Source: Bradyrhizobium sp. SZCCT0153 (GTDB lineage: Bacteria; Pseudomonadota; Alphaproteobacteria; Rhizobiales; Xanthobacteraceae). Taken from it: 64,000 bases of DNA. Made by a program: the position numbers and the translations under genes. The notes beneath the pieces were generated by a model, which saw nothing but the letters and a program-made list of their open reading frames with translations, made no database searches and was not told the DNA's origin. This document shows, piece after piece, positions 1 to 7,482 of the stretch; position 1 is the first letter of the stretch, and the number at the start of each line of letters is the position of its first letter. The stretch covers positions 434,001 to 498,000 of the forward strand of contig NZ_JAFCKS010000004.1 of the NCBI RefSeq assembly GCF_018129995.1, in the 5' to 3' direction.

Positions 1-344
1 ATGTCCGACGGCGGCACGCCCAGCAGCCTCGGCGTGATCCCGATATTGTCGGCCACGCTCAGGTGCGGAAACAATCCGCCGCTCTGGAACACGTAGCCGA
101 TCCGCCGGCGCAGTGCGACCGGATCGACATTTTGGACGTCCTCGCCCTCCACAGTGATGGTGCCGCCATCCGCCTCGATCAGCCGATTGGCGAGCCGCAG
201 CAACGTCGTCTTTCCCGAACCCGAGCCGCCGACGATGGCCACAAACTCGCCTTCGGCGATGTCGAGCGACAAATCGTCCACGGCCTTGAGCGCGCCGAAG
301 CTCTTGGTGACGTGGGCATAGCCAATCATCGGCCTGGACGGCAT
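1..344 (-). CDS. ABC transporter ATP-binding protein, osmoprotectant (betaine/choline) type, partial
   Basis: The reading frame enters from the left edge and begins at ATG 344, or at an in-frame ATG at 329. About 114 N-terminal residues are present. The Walker A motif GGSGSGKT lies near residue 39, and a Q-loop stretch FQSGGLFPHLSVADNIG follows near residue 88. That Q-loop wording is typical of ATPases that energise uptake of quaternary amines (OpuCA/ProV group), but the signature and Walker B motifs lie outside the window, so the substrate is inferred. It would act at the cytoplasmic face of the inner membrane. It is divergent from the next ABC gene, with a 134-base intergenic region between them. 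Confidence 0.8.
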   Translation of the reverse strand, partial: MPSRPMIGYAHVTKSFGALKAVDDLSLDIAEGEFVAIVGGSGSGKTTLLRLANRLIEADGGTITVEGEDVQNVDPVALRRRIGYVFQSGGLFPHLSVADNIGITPRLLGVPPSD

Positions 345-478
345 CGGGCGGGGCTCACTGCGCTGACCCGCCCAATGGAGGGAGGGGATGACAAGGCCCA
401 TGCGTACCACGCTTGGCCGGTTGATTGAACTTGGCCGCGCGAGGGGCTAAGGCATCGGGCCAAATTCGGAGGGAACCC

Positions 479-1297
479 ATGACAATGCCCACGGCAGTGG
501 CGCTGGAAAATGCCAAGGTCGCGTTCCGGCTGGGGGACGACCGGGTCTATACGGCGGTGGAGCAGGCGAATCTGACAGTCGGGCAGGGCGAGTTCGTCGC
601 CATCGTCGGCCCGACCGGTTGCGGGAAGTCGACGCTGCTCAACGTTGCGGCCGGGCTGCTCAAGCCGGCCGCCGGCGGCGTCGAGATATTCGGCCGGCCG
701 CTCGCCGGGCTGAACCGGGATGCCGGCTATCTGTTCCAGGCCGACGCTCTGTTCCCCTGGAAGACCGCGATCGACAATGTCGCGATCGGGCTCGAGATCA
801 AGGGCACACCGCGCAGCGAGGCGCTGCCGCGGGCGCAGAAATGGCTGACGTCGGTAGGCCTCGGGGCCTTCGCGGGCCGCTATCCGCACATGCTGTCGGG
901 CGGCCAGCGCAAGCGTGTGGCGCTGGCGCAGGTGCTGATCCGCGATCCAAAGATCCTGCTGATGGACGAGCCGTTCGGGCCGCTCGATGCGCAGACGAGG
1001 CAGGTCATGGGTAACCTCCTGCTCGACCTCTGGAATGCCGACCGCAAGGCCGTGCTGTTCGTGACCCATGACCTCGAGGAGGCGATCGCGCTCGCCGATC
1101 GCGTCGTGATCATGTCGGCGGGGCCGTCCTCGCGCATCATCGGCGACTGGCGCGTGAGCTTGCCGCGACCGCGCGACATTTTTGAAGTGCGGCTGGACAA
1201 GGAGTTCCATGCGCTTCATCGCGAGATCTGGGGCGTGCTCAAGGACGAGGTCATGAAGGGCTATGCGCAGTCCACCCTAGCGAAGGAGGCAGTCTGA
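479..1297 (+). CDS. ABC transporter ATP-binding protein, nitrate/sulfonate/taurine family
   Basis: A 272-residue ATPase. ATG 479 was chosen because a GGAGGG ribosome site at 468-473 precedes it, although the frame is open from 425. Walker A is GPTGCGKS (residues 44-51), the signature is LSGGQ (139-143) and Walker B is ILLMDEP (159-165). These, and the overall length, match the NrtD/SsuB/TauB group that powers import of nitrate, sulfonates, pyrimidine precursors and similar compounds. Its stop codon shares one base with the start of the permease gene, so the two are translationally coupled. The likely binding protein is 3.5 kb downstream (5628-6653). The substrate cannot be read from the sequence. 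Confidence 0.9.
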   Translation: MTMPTAVALENAKVAFRLGDDRVYTAVEQANLTVGQGEFVAIVGPTGCGKSTLLNVAAGLLKPAAGGVEIFGRPLAGLNRDAGYLFQADALFPWKTAIDNVAIGLEIKGTPRSEALPRAQKWLTSVGLGAFAGRYPHMLSGGQRKRVALAQVLIRDPKILLMDEPFGPLDAQTRQVMGNLLLDLWNADRKAVLFVTHDLEEAIALADRVVIMSAGPSSRIIGDWRVSLPRPRDIFEVRLDKEFHALHREIWGVLKDEVMKGYAQSTLAKEAV

Positions 1298-2082
1298 TGT
1301 CGCGGGTCACGCTGCTTGGGCTGCAAATCCTGGTCGCCATCGTCGGCATCGCGCTGTGGCAATTGCTGTCGACCGTCCCCGTGTTCGGTAAGATCCTCCT
1401 GCCGCCGTTCTTCTTCTCCAACCCGGTCGACGTATTCGCGCAGATCGTCAAGTGGTTCTCGTCCGGTGTGATCTGGAAGCATCTCGGCATCACGCTGACG
1501 GAATCGATCCTGGCCTTCGTGATCGGATCGCTCGGCGGTGTGCTGATCGGCTTCTGGTTCGCGCGCCAGCCGCTGGTCGCCGCGGTGTTCGACCCCTACG
1601 TCAAGATGGTCAACGCGCTGCCGCGCGTGGTGCTGGCGCCGATTTTTGCGCTGTGGCTCGGCCTCGGTATCTGGTCGAAGGTCGCGCTCGGCGTGACGCT
1701 GGTGTTCTTCATCGTGTTCTTCAACGTCTATCAGGGTGTCAAGGAAGTCAGTCGCACCGTGCTCGACAACGGTCGCATGCTCGGCATGAGCGAGCGGCAG
1801 TTGATGCGCCACGTCTATTGGCCCTCGGCCCTGTCCTGGATGTTCTCCTCGCTGCACACCTCGGTCGGTTTCGCCGTGGTCGGCGCGGTCGTCGGCGAGT
1901 ATCTGGGATCGGCGGCAGGACTCGGCTATCTCATCCAGCAGGCCGAAGGCATATTCGACGTCGCCGGCGTATTCGCCGGCATGTTCGTGCTGTCGGCCTT
2001 CGTCATCCTGATCGACTTCGGGGTGACGCTGGTGGAACGGAGACTGTTGGTCTGGCGGCCGACCGTGGACGGGCGCGGCTAA
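1297..2082 (+). CDS. ABC transporter permease, SsuC/TauC-like
   Basis: A 261-residue inner-membrane protein of the binding-protein-dependent transport permease family, with about six hydrophobic segments. The cytoplasmic coupling loop, where the EAA motif of these permeases sits, is in the region around VLDNGRMLGMSERQLMRHVYWP. The start ATG overlaps the TGA of the ATPase gene (TGATG). With the upstream ATPase it forms the core of a nitrate/sulfonate/taurine-type importer. No binding protein follows directly: the next genes belong to a different functional block. Confidence 0.9.
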   Translation: MSRVTLLGLQILVAIVGIALWQLLSTVPVFGKILLPPFFFSNPVDVFAQIVKWFSSGVIWKHLGITLTESILAFVIGSLGGVLIGFWFARQPLVAAVFDPYVKMVNALPRVVLAPIFALWLGLGIWSKVALGVTLVFFIVFFNVYQGVKEVSRTVLDNGRMLGMSERQLMRHVYWPSALSWMFSSLHTSVGFAVVGAVVGEYLGSAAGLGYLIQQAEGIFDVAGVFAGMFVLSAFVILIDFGVTLVERRLLVWRPTVDGRG

Positions 2083-2122
2083 GCCGGCCCGCGCCGGCTG
2101 ACATTTATGTGATTGACCGGCC

Positions 2123-2150
2123 GGAATAGAACGCGCGCTCACGCGTCAAA
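2123..2150 (+). promoter_or_regulatory. Candidate ECF sigma-factor promoter
   Basis: GGAATAG at 2123-2129 and TCAAA at 2146-2150 are separated by 16 bases. The layout matches the GGAACTT-N16-TCAAA pattern known for RpoE-like ECF sigma factors, with one mismatch in the GGAAC core. It sits 33 bases before ATG 2183, at the head of an operon that itself encodes an ECF sigma factor, so autoregulation is a natural inference. No transcript evidence is available. Confidence 0.4.
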
Positions 2151-2182
2151 CCCCCATGCAACCACCTGCATGGGAGTTCAGG

Positions 2183-2719
2183 ATGCCCCCCTTACAGTTT
2201 CGGCGCGCGGTAACGGCGCTCTCAGGCAGATGCCGATGGCCGCGGCCGCCTGGCCTCGGCACAGCGCTCCTTGCCGCGCGCATTCTCGTTGCGTTCGCGC
2301 TCCCTCCAATCGTCTTCGCGCACGAGTCCCATCCGAGCCAGCCTGCTGCGCTGAGCACGGAGGAGAGCGCCTTCCTGCAGGAGAACGATTCTGCCATGAC
2401 CAGGATGATGAACGACATGGCGGCCAAACCGACCGGCGACATCGATCGCGATTTCGTCGCGATGATGAGCCCGCATCATCAGGGTGCCATCGACATGGCG
2501 GTGATCGAGCTGCGGTACGGCAAGAACGAGCAGCTTCGGCGCATCGCCCAGGAAATCATCGTCGATCAGATGCAGGAGATCGCCGCCATGAAGCTCGCCA
2601 TCGGCGAGCCGGCGACCGACGCCACCCCTGCTCCGACCCAGCCGCAATCCGTTCCCATCGCAACCGTTCATCATCACCAGGGAATGCAGATGGACATGTC
2701 CACTGGAATGAAGAAGTAG
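2183..2719 (+). CDS. DUF305 (CopM-like metallochaperone family) exported protein
   Basis: A 178-residue protein starting at ATG 2183 after a GGGAG site; an in-frame ATG at 2156 is less likely because it would leave almost no leader behind the candidate promoter. A hydrophobic N-terminal export segment ends near VFAHES. The DUF305 core is recognisable by DFVAMMSPHHQGAIDMA and the following Gln/Met-rich helix. The C-terminal tail is rich in His and Met (HHHQGMQMDM), which suggests metal, perhaps copper, binding. DUF305 proteins include the periplasmic copper protein CopM of cyanobacteria; the role here is inferred. First gene of a four-gene block, 8 bases ahead of the beta-propeller gene. Confidence 0.8.
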   Translation: MPPLQFRRAVTALSGRCRWPRPPGLGTALLAARILVAFALPPIVFAHESHPSQPAALSTEESAFLQENDSAMTRMMNDMAAKPTGDIDRDFVAMMSPHHQGAIDMAVIELRYGKNEQLRRIAQEIIVDQMQEIAAMKLAIGEPATDATPAPTQPQSVPIATVHHHQGMQMDMSTGMKK

Positions 2720-2727
2720 GAGCCCAG

Positions 2728-4197
2728 ATGACCACGTCACGAATCAATATGATGAAGAGCATTCTTCTGGCGGCCACCATGCTCGCCACCGGCCCCGTCG
2801 CATGGGCTGGACAGGCGCCGGGCGCGCTGTCCGCCCCCGACATTCCGATCAGTCATCACGATCGCGTCTACGCGGCGGAGCAGTTCTCGAATACGGTTTC
2901 GGTCACCGACCCGGTCGACAACAAGCTGCTTGGTGTGATCCGGCTCGGTGACCCGCAGCCCGGCAATTTCAGCCCGCTCTACAAGGGCCAGGTGCTCGTG
3001 CACGGCATGGGTTTCTCGCCCGATCACAAGACGCTGGCCGTTGTGTCGATCGGCTCGAATTCGGTAAGCTTCATCGACACCGCGACCAACGCGGTCAAGC
3101 ACGTGACCTATGTCGGGCGGTCGCCACACGAGGCGTTCTTTACGCCTGACGGCAAGGAGGTCTGGGTTACCGTTCGCGGCGAAAACTACATCTCTATCAT
3201 CGACCCGACGAGCTTCAGGGAGAAAACCCGCATCACGACGCCGAACGGGCCGGGCATGCAGATTTTCTCACCCGACGGCAAATACGGCTACATCTGCTCG
3301 TCCTTCAATCCCGAGACCGACGTGGTCTCGGTGGCCGAGCACAAGATCATCGCCACGGTGAAACAGGAGAGCCCGTTCTGCCCGAACATCGCGGCGACGC
3401 CGGACGGAAAGCAGGTGTGGTTCACGCTGAAGGACGTCGGTCGGACCCAGGTGTTCAACGCCAGGCCGCCGTTCAACGCAATCAGGACGATCGACACCGG
3501 GCCGATCACCAATCACGTCAACTTCGCGCACACCGCCAAGGGTACATTCGCCTATGTCACCATCGGTGGCCTGAACCAAGTGAAGGTGTTCCGCACCGAC
3601 GACTTCTCGCAGGCCGCGACGATTCCGGTGGGCAGCCTGCCGCACGGCGTCTGGCCGTCCGGCGACGGCACACGCATCTATGTGGGATTGGAGAACGCCG
3701 ACGCGCTTGCGGCGATCGACACCGCGACCAACAAAGTGGTCGGAAACGTGCCGATCGGCCAGGCGCCACAGGCGATCGCCTATGTTCCAAATGCCGCGCC
3801 CGACCCGGATGACCGCCAGAATTTGCAGGCACTCGGCATCGCTGGTCAGGTCGCTCATCTCGCGCTCGCATCGAAGGACGCTGCAAAGGACGGAAAGGCG
3901 CCGACCAGCGTCTCACTGTTCGATCAGGGTCTGATCCAGATCTTGCAGGCTTCGGTGACGGGACTTCGGCCCAAGCAGAAATATGTGTTGGCGCTTGCGG
4001 AACGCAGTGACGGGGGCGGCCCATTGCAGCCGCTGGCAGCCTTCATGACCAATCCGGCCGGATCCGCTATCGTCAACGCGGCCGGTCCGATCCGGCAGAT
4101 CGTCGACCAGTCTGCCGCGGCCGCAAAGCGCTATTTGGTGATAGCGTCCGGCGACGCAGCCATGCCCGGTGAGGCGGTCCAGATCGAGGCGCAATGA
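2728..4197 (+). CDS. YVTN-type beta-propeller protein, exported
   Basis: A 489-residue protein beginning at ATG 2728, just after the DUF305 stop. The upstream part of the open frame overlaps the DUF305 gene and is not real coding. A signal peptide ends near VAWAGQ. Repeated blades follow, with typical wording such as FIDTATNAVKHV, SIIDPTSF and AIDTATNKVVGNVPIG, as in YncE/surface-layer propellers. A non-propeller C-terminal domain of about 130 residues follows the last blade. Periplasmic location is inferred. Its ligand is unknown; pairing with a His/Met-rich DUF305 protein and a sigma/anti-sigma pair hints at metal or redox stress. Confidence 0.8.
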   Translation: MTTSRINMMKSILLAATMLATGPVAWAGQAPGALSAPDIPISHHDRVYAAEQFSNTVSVTDPVDNKLLGVIRLGDPQPGNFSPLYKGQVLVHGMGFSPDHKTLAVVSIGSNSVSFIDTATNAVKHVTYVGRSPHEAFFTPDGKEVWVTVRGENYISIIDPTSFREKTRITTPNGPGMQIFSPDGKYGYICSSFNPETDVVSVAEHKIIATVKQESPFCPNIAATPDGKQVWFTLKDVGRTQVFNARPPFNAIRTIDTGPITNHVNFAHTAKGTFAYVTIGGLNQVKVFRTDDFSQAATIPVGSLPHGVWPSGDGTRIYVGLENADALAAIDTATNKVVGNVPIGQAPQAIAYVPNAAPDPDDRQNLQALGIAGQVAHLALASKDAAKDGKAPTSVSLFDQGLIQILQASVTGLRPKQKYVLALAERSDGGGPLQPLAAFMTNPAGSAIVNAAGPIRQIVDQSAAAAKRYLVIASGDAAMPGEAVQIEAQ

Positions 4198-4237
4198 CGA
4201 CCAGCCGAACGGCAATGGAGAGCAGGCGGAGCGCTTC

Positions 4238-4756
4238 ATGAAGGATATGCTGGTTCAGGTCGAGCCGCTGATCCCCGCGCTCCGCCGCTATGCGCGCGCG
4301 CTCATGCGCGAACGCGCGGCGGCCGACGATCTGGTTCAGGATTGCCTGGAGCGTGCCGTCAGCCGCTGGCACCAGCGGCGCGACGGCAGCGTGCGCGCCT
4401 GGCTGTTCACCATCCTTCACAACCTGGCGGTCACTCAGTTTCGCCAGGCGACAGCGCGGGGCAGGCATATGCCGATCGACGATGCAGGCGAGCGGGAACT
4501 TGTCAGCGCGGCGGAACAGGAGCACAGGCTGATCTATCAGGATGTCCTGGGCAAGCTTGCGAAACTCCCAGAGGAGCAGCGGGCCGTGTTGTTGCTGGTC
4601 GCAGTCGAGGATCTCTCCTATGCGGATGCCGCGGTGGTGCTGAACATCCCGATCGGGACCGTGATGTCGCGGCTGTCGCGTGCGCGGGAAAGGCTGCAGC
4701 AGGAGATGGATGGCGTTGCGGCTGGAAATGTCGTGGCTTTGCGGAGTGTGAAATGA
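4238..4756 (+). CDS. RNA polymerase ECF-type sigma factor
   Basis: A 172-residue sigma-70 family protein. Region 2 is seen in LRRYARALMRERAAADDLVQD through RAWLFTILHNLAV, and region 4 in LPEEQRAVLLLVAVEDLSYADAA with the helix-turn-helix IPIGTVMSRLSRARERL. No extra domains are present, as usual for ECF factors. ATG 4238 was chosen because upstream codons in the same frame overlap the propeller gene. The stop overlaps the start of the next gene (ATGA), a standard arrangement for a sigma factor and its anti-sigma partner. The target regulon is unknown; the operon's own upstream element is a candidate. Confidence 0.92.
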   Translation: MKDMLVQVEPLIPALRRYARALMRERAAADDLVQDCLERAVSRWHQRRDGSVRAWLFTILHNLAVTQFRQATARGRHMPIDDAGERELVSAAEQEHRLIYQDVLGKLAKLPEEQRAVLLLVAVEDLSYADAAVVLNIPIGTVMSRLSRARERLQQEMDGVAAGNVVALRSVK

Positions 4757-5523
4757 ACCAGCGGCCGATCACCGAGGATGATCTCCACGCCTATGTGGAC
4801 CAGGCGCTCGAGCCCGAGCGTCGCGCGGAGGTCGCCTCCTATCTGGACGATCATCCGGATGTCGCCGCGCGCGTTGCGGCCTTCGCGACCCAGCGTGAGC
4901 ATTTGCGCGGTGCGCTTGCGTCGATCGCCGACGAGCCGTTGCCGGCCGAGCTGAACCTGTCACGCATCATCGAGCGCCGGAAGCCGCCTCAGCGGGCGTG
5001 GTGGGCCGTCGCTGCGATGTTGCTCCTGGGCATCGGTGGTCTCGGCGGGTGGACCATGCGCAGCGTGTTGCAGGAGGGCTCGAACGGACTGTCTGCGCTG
5101 GCACAAGAGGCCGCCTACTCCTATGGCGTCTACGCACCGGATCGCGTGCGGCCGGTCGAGATAAGGGCGTCCGAAAGTGCGGAACTCACGCAATGGGTCT
5201 CGAACCGGTTGAAGCAGCCGGTAAAGGTGCCGGACCTCTCTGTCTCAGGCTACAGGCTGATGGGTGGGCGCCTGGTTGCGACGTCGCACGGCCCGGCCGC
5301 GATGTTCATGTATGATGATGATCACGGCGACCGCCTCGTTGTGCTGACGCGCCCGATGAGCAACCGCAATCTGGACACGCCGATGATGCCGCAATCGACC
5401 GGCGATGTCGCGGGTTTCGTGTGGGCCGACGGCGGCATGGGTTACACGCTCGTCGGGCAGCTTCCGGGGGAGACCCTCAAGCCGATCGCGAATGAGATCC
5501 GGAAGCAGGCGCGCCCGATTTAG
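4753..5523 (+). CDS. Anti-sigma factor, single-pass membrane protein
   Basis: A 256-residue protein whose ATG overlaps the sigma-factor stop codon. The cytoplasmic N-terminal helix bundle begins ITEDDLHAYVDQALEPERR, wording typical of anti-sigma factors of ECF sigmas. One membrane segment (about residues 82-98, VAAMLLLGIGGLGGWTM) is followed by a periplasmic domain of roughly 150 residues. No Cys/His zinc motif is present, so it is not a ZAS-type redox sensor. Presumably the periplasmic domain senses the signal and releases the sigma factor. The sensed signal is unknown. Confidence 0.85.
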   Translation: MNQRPITEDDLHAYVDQALEPERRAEVASYLDDHPDVAARVAAFATQREHLRGALASIADEPLPAELNLSRIIERRKPPQRAWWAVAAMLLLGIGGLGGWTMRSVLQEGSNGLSALAQEAAYSYGVYAPDRVRPVEIRASESAELTQWVSNRLKQPVKVPDLSVSGYRLMGGRLVATSHGPAAMFMYDDDHGDRLVVLTRPMSNRNLDTPMMPQSTGDVAGFVWADGGMGYTLVGQLPGETLKPIANEIRKQARPI

Positions 5524-5627
5524 CTCTCCGCCCGTCGCGCCGAAAGGCTGAAGGCCAGAGCCTTGTTCGGCGCTTCTCAAGCGGCTGGTGCTGCTCTATG
5601 GTGCCGCCAGCCGAACGGAGGAAACCA

Positions 5628-6653
5628 ATGAAGAACACGATTGCCAGGCTCGCCGGCGCGTTGCTCGCGCTGATGCTCACCACCGGTCTTGCCGCGGCGC
5701 AAAGCAAGGTAACCATCGCAGTCGGCGGCGGCTCCTGCCTGTGCTATCTGCCGACGGTGCTGGCCAAGCAACTCGGCGAATACGACAAGGCCGGCCTCAG
5801 CGTCGAGCTCGTGGACCTCAAGGGCGGCTCGGACGCGCTCAAGGCCGTGCTCGGCGGCAGCGCCGACGTGGTCTCCGGCTATTTCGACCATTGCGTCAAC
5901 CTGGCGGCCAAGAAGCAGGAGCTTCAGGCTTTCGTGGTCTATGACCGCTATCCCGGCCTCGTGCTGGTGGTCTCGCCGTCGCACACCAACGAAATCAAGT
6001 CGGTCAAGGATCTCGCCGGCAAGAAGGTCGGCGTCAGCGCACCGGGTTCCTCCACCGACTTCTTCCTGAAGTATATGCTGAAGAAGAACGGCCTCGATCC
6101 GGCCGGCACCGCCGTGATCGGCGTCGGCCTCGGCGCCACCGCTGTTGCCGCAATGGAGCAAGGGCAGATCGACGCGGCGGTGATGCTCGATCCGTCCGTG
6201 ACCGTGCTCCAGGGCAGCCACAAGGATCTGCGCATCCTCAGCGATACCCGTACCCAGAAGGATACGCTCGAGACGTTCGGCGGGGAATATCCCGGCGGCG
6301 CGCTGTATTCGACGGCTGCATGGGTCGCCGGCCATGAGAAGGAGACGCAGGCGCTCACCAACGCGATCCTCGCAACGCTCGCCTGGATTCACTCGCATTC
6401 GCCCGAGGAGATCATGGCGAAGATGCCGGAGGAGACGGTCGGCAAGAACAAGGACCTCTATCTCGCGGCGCTGAAGAACACGATCCCGATGTTCTCCGAA
6501 ACCGGCAAGATGGACCCGAAGGGCGCCGACGCCGTGCTCGCGGTGTTCAGCGTCGGTTCTCCCGAAGTGGCCAACGCCAAGATCGATGTCAGCAAGACCT
6601 TCACCAACAAGTACGTCGAACAAGCGAAGAAGACCACGGGGAGCGCCAAATAG
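5628..6653 (+). CDS. ABC transporter substrate-binding protein, nitrate/sulfonate (NMT1-like) family
   Basis: A 341-residue periplasmic protein with a signal peptide ending near LAAAQS. ATG 5628 follows GGAGG by 6 bases. The fold-typical segments CYLPTVLAKQLGEYDKAGLSVELVDLKGGSDALKAVLGGSADV and KKVGVSAPGSSTDFFLKYML match SsuA/NMT1-type receptors. It probably serves the ATPase and permease at 479-2082, which have no receptor of their own, but the four-gene sigma block separates them. Substrate unknown: nitrate, sulfonate and pyrimidine-like ligands are all possible in this family. Confidence 0.88.
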   Translation: MKNTIARLAGALLALMLTTGLAAAQSKVTIAVGGGSCLCYLPTVLAKQLGEYDKAGLSVELVDLKGGSDALKAVLGGSADVVSGYFDHCVNLAAKKQELQAFVVYDRYPGLVLVVSPSHTNEIKSVKDLAGKKVGVSAPGSSTDFFLKYMLKKNGLDPAGTAVIGVGLGATAVAAMEQGQIDAAVMLDPSVTVLQGSHKDLRILSDTRTQKDTLETFGGEYPGGALYSTAAWVAGHEKETQALTNAILATLAWIHSHSPEEIMAKMPEETVGKNKDLYLAALKNTIPMFSETGKMDPKGADAVLAVFSVGSPEVANAKIDVSKTFTNKYVEQAKKTTGSAK

Positions 6654-6683
6654 CTGACGCGAAGACGTGGTAACCGGCCCGTC

Positions 6684-7388
6684 ATGACATCCCCGGTCAT
6701 TCATCGCGTCACGACGCTTGATCTCGCCGTGCGGCCGATGATCTGGCCGTTCGCCGAGGAGCGGCGCGCCGAGATCGCGGCGCACTTTGCCGAGAATCAG
6801 CGCGAGCGGCCGAAACTCTGGAACGGACGCGTCCTGCTCGGGCGCGACGCCGTGTTCACGGACGGCCATCTCGCCGCGACCTATTTCGAGACCGATTTTG
6901 CCAGCTTCCTCGCCTGGCGCGACTGGGGCTTCCCTGACACCGCCGTGTTCAACGGTTTTGGCATGGGAGCATTGCGGACTTCCGACGGCGCCTTTGTCAT
7001 GGGCGAGATGGCGCCCCACACCGCCAATGCGGGCCGCATCTATTTTCCCTCGGGTACGCCTGATCTCGACGACGTCAGGGATGGAGCGCTCGACATCCCC
7101 GGCAGTGTCGTCCGCGAACTCGGCGAGGAGACCGGCCTGACGGCGGCCGACTACCAGGCCGAGCCGGATTGGCATTGCGTCGTCAGTGGCCGAGCGATTG
7201 CAATGATTCAGGTTCTCAACCTGGATATGCCGAGCGATGTAGCGCGTGCGCAAATTGAAGCCAATCTCGCGCGTGAGGCCGAGCCGGAGCTGTCGGCCAT
7301 TCATCTCGTGCGCGGGATGAGCGATCTCACGCCGTCCATGCCGCGATTTGTCACGGCCTTCGTCGAGCAGCAGTTTGCTTCGCGTTGA
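6684..7388 (+). CDS. Nudix-like hydrolase
   Basis: A 234-residue soluble protein. The second half of a Nudix box is intact at residues 144-152 (RELGEETGL), which supplies the metal-binding glutamates. The first half (expected G-x5-E) is not clean: the upstream stretch SGTPDLDDVRDGALDIPG looks expanded. Family members usually hydrolyse nucleoside diphosphate derivatives; the substrate here is unknown. It stands 30 bases after the binding-protein gene and may be co-transcribed, though a functional link is not evident. Confidence 0.7.
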   Translation: MTSPVIHRVTTLDLAVRPMIWPFAEERRAEIAAHFAENQRERPKLWNGRVLLGRDAVFTDGHLAATYFETDFASFLAWRDWGFPDTAVFNGFGMGALRTSDGAFVMGEMAPHTANAGRIYFPSGTPDLDDVRDGALDIPGSVVRELGEETGLTAADYQAEPDWHCVVSGRAIAMIQVLNLDMPSDVARAQIEANLAREAEPELSAIHLVRGMSDLTPSMPRFVTAFVEQQFASR

Positions 7389-7398
7389 TGCGCGAGAC

Positions 7399-7427
7399 TT
7401 GACATCGCTTCGCTCAACCCATGTGAT
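7399..7427 (+). promoter_or_regulatory. Candidate sigma-70 promoter for the Liv-type operon
   Basis: TTGACA at 7399-7404 is followed, after 17 bases, by TGTGAT at 7422-7427 (four of six consensus bases). It lies 55 bases before ATG 7483. The -35 match is perfect and the spacing ideal; the -10 is weak. Confidence 0.35.
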
Positions 7428-7482
7428 GGGAAAAAAGCAAAAGCAAAAAGAATGCAATGCACAATGGTCCAGGGAGGTTTTG

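Noticed and set aside
2113..2727. Upstream extension of the beta-propeller frame
   Set aside because: It overlaps the DUF305 gene entirely and reads as low-complexity Arg/His-rich sequence. ATG 2728 opens directly into a signal peptide.
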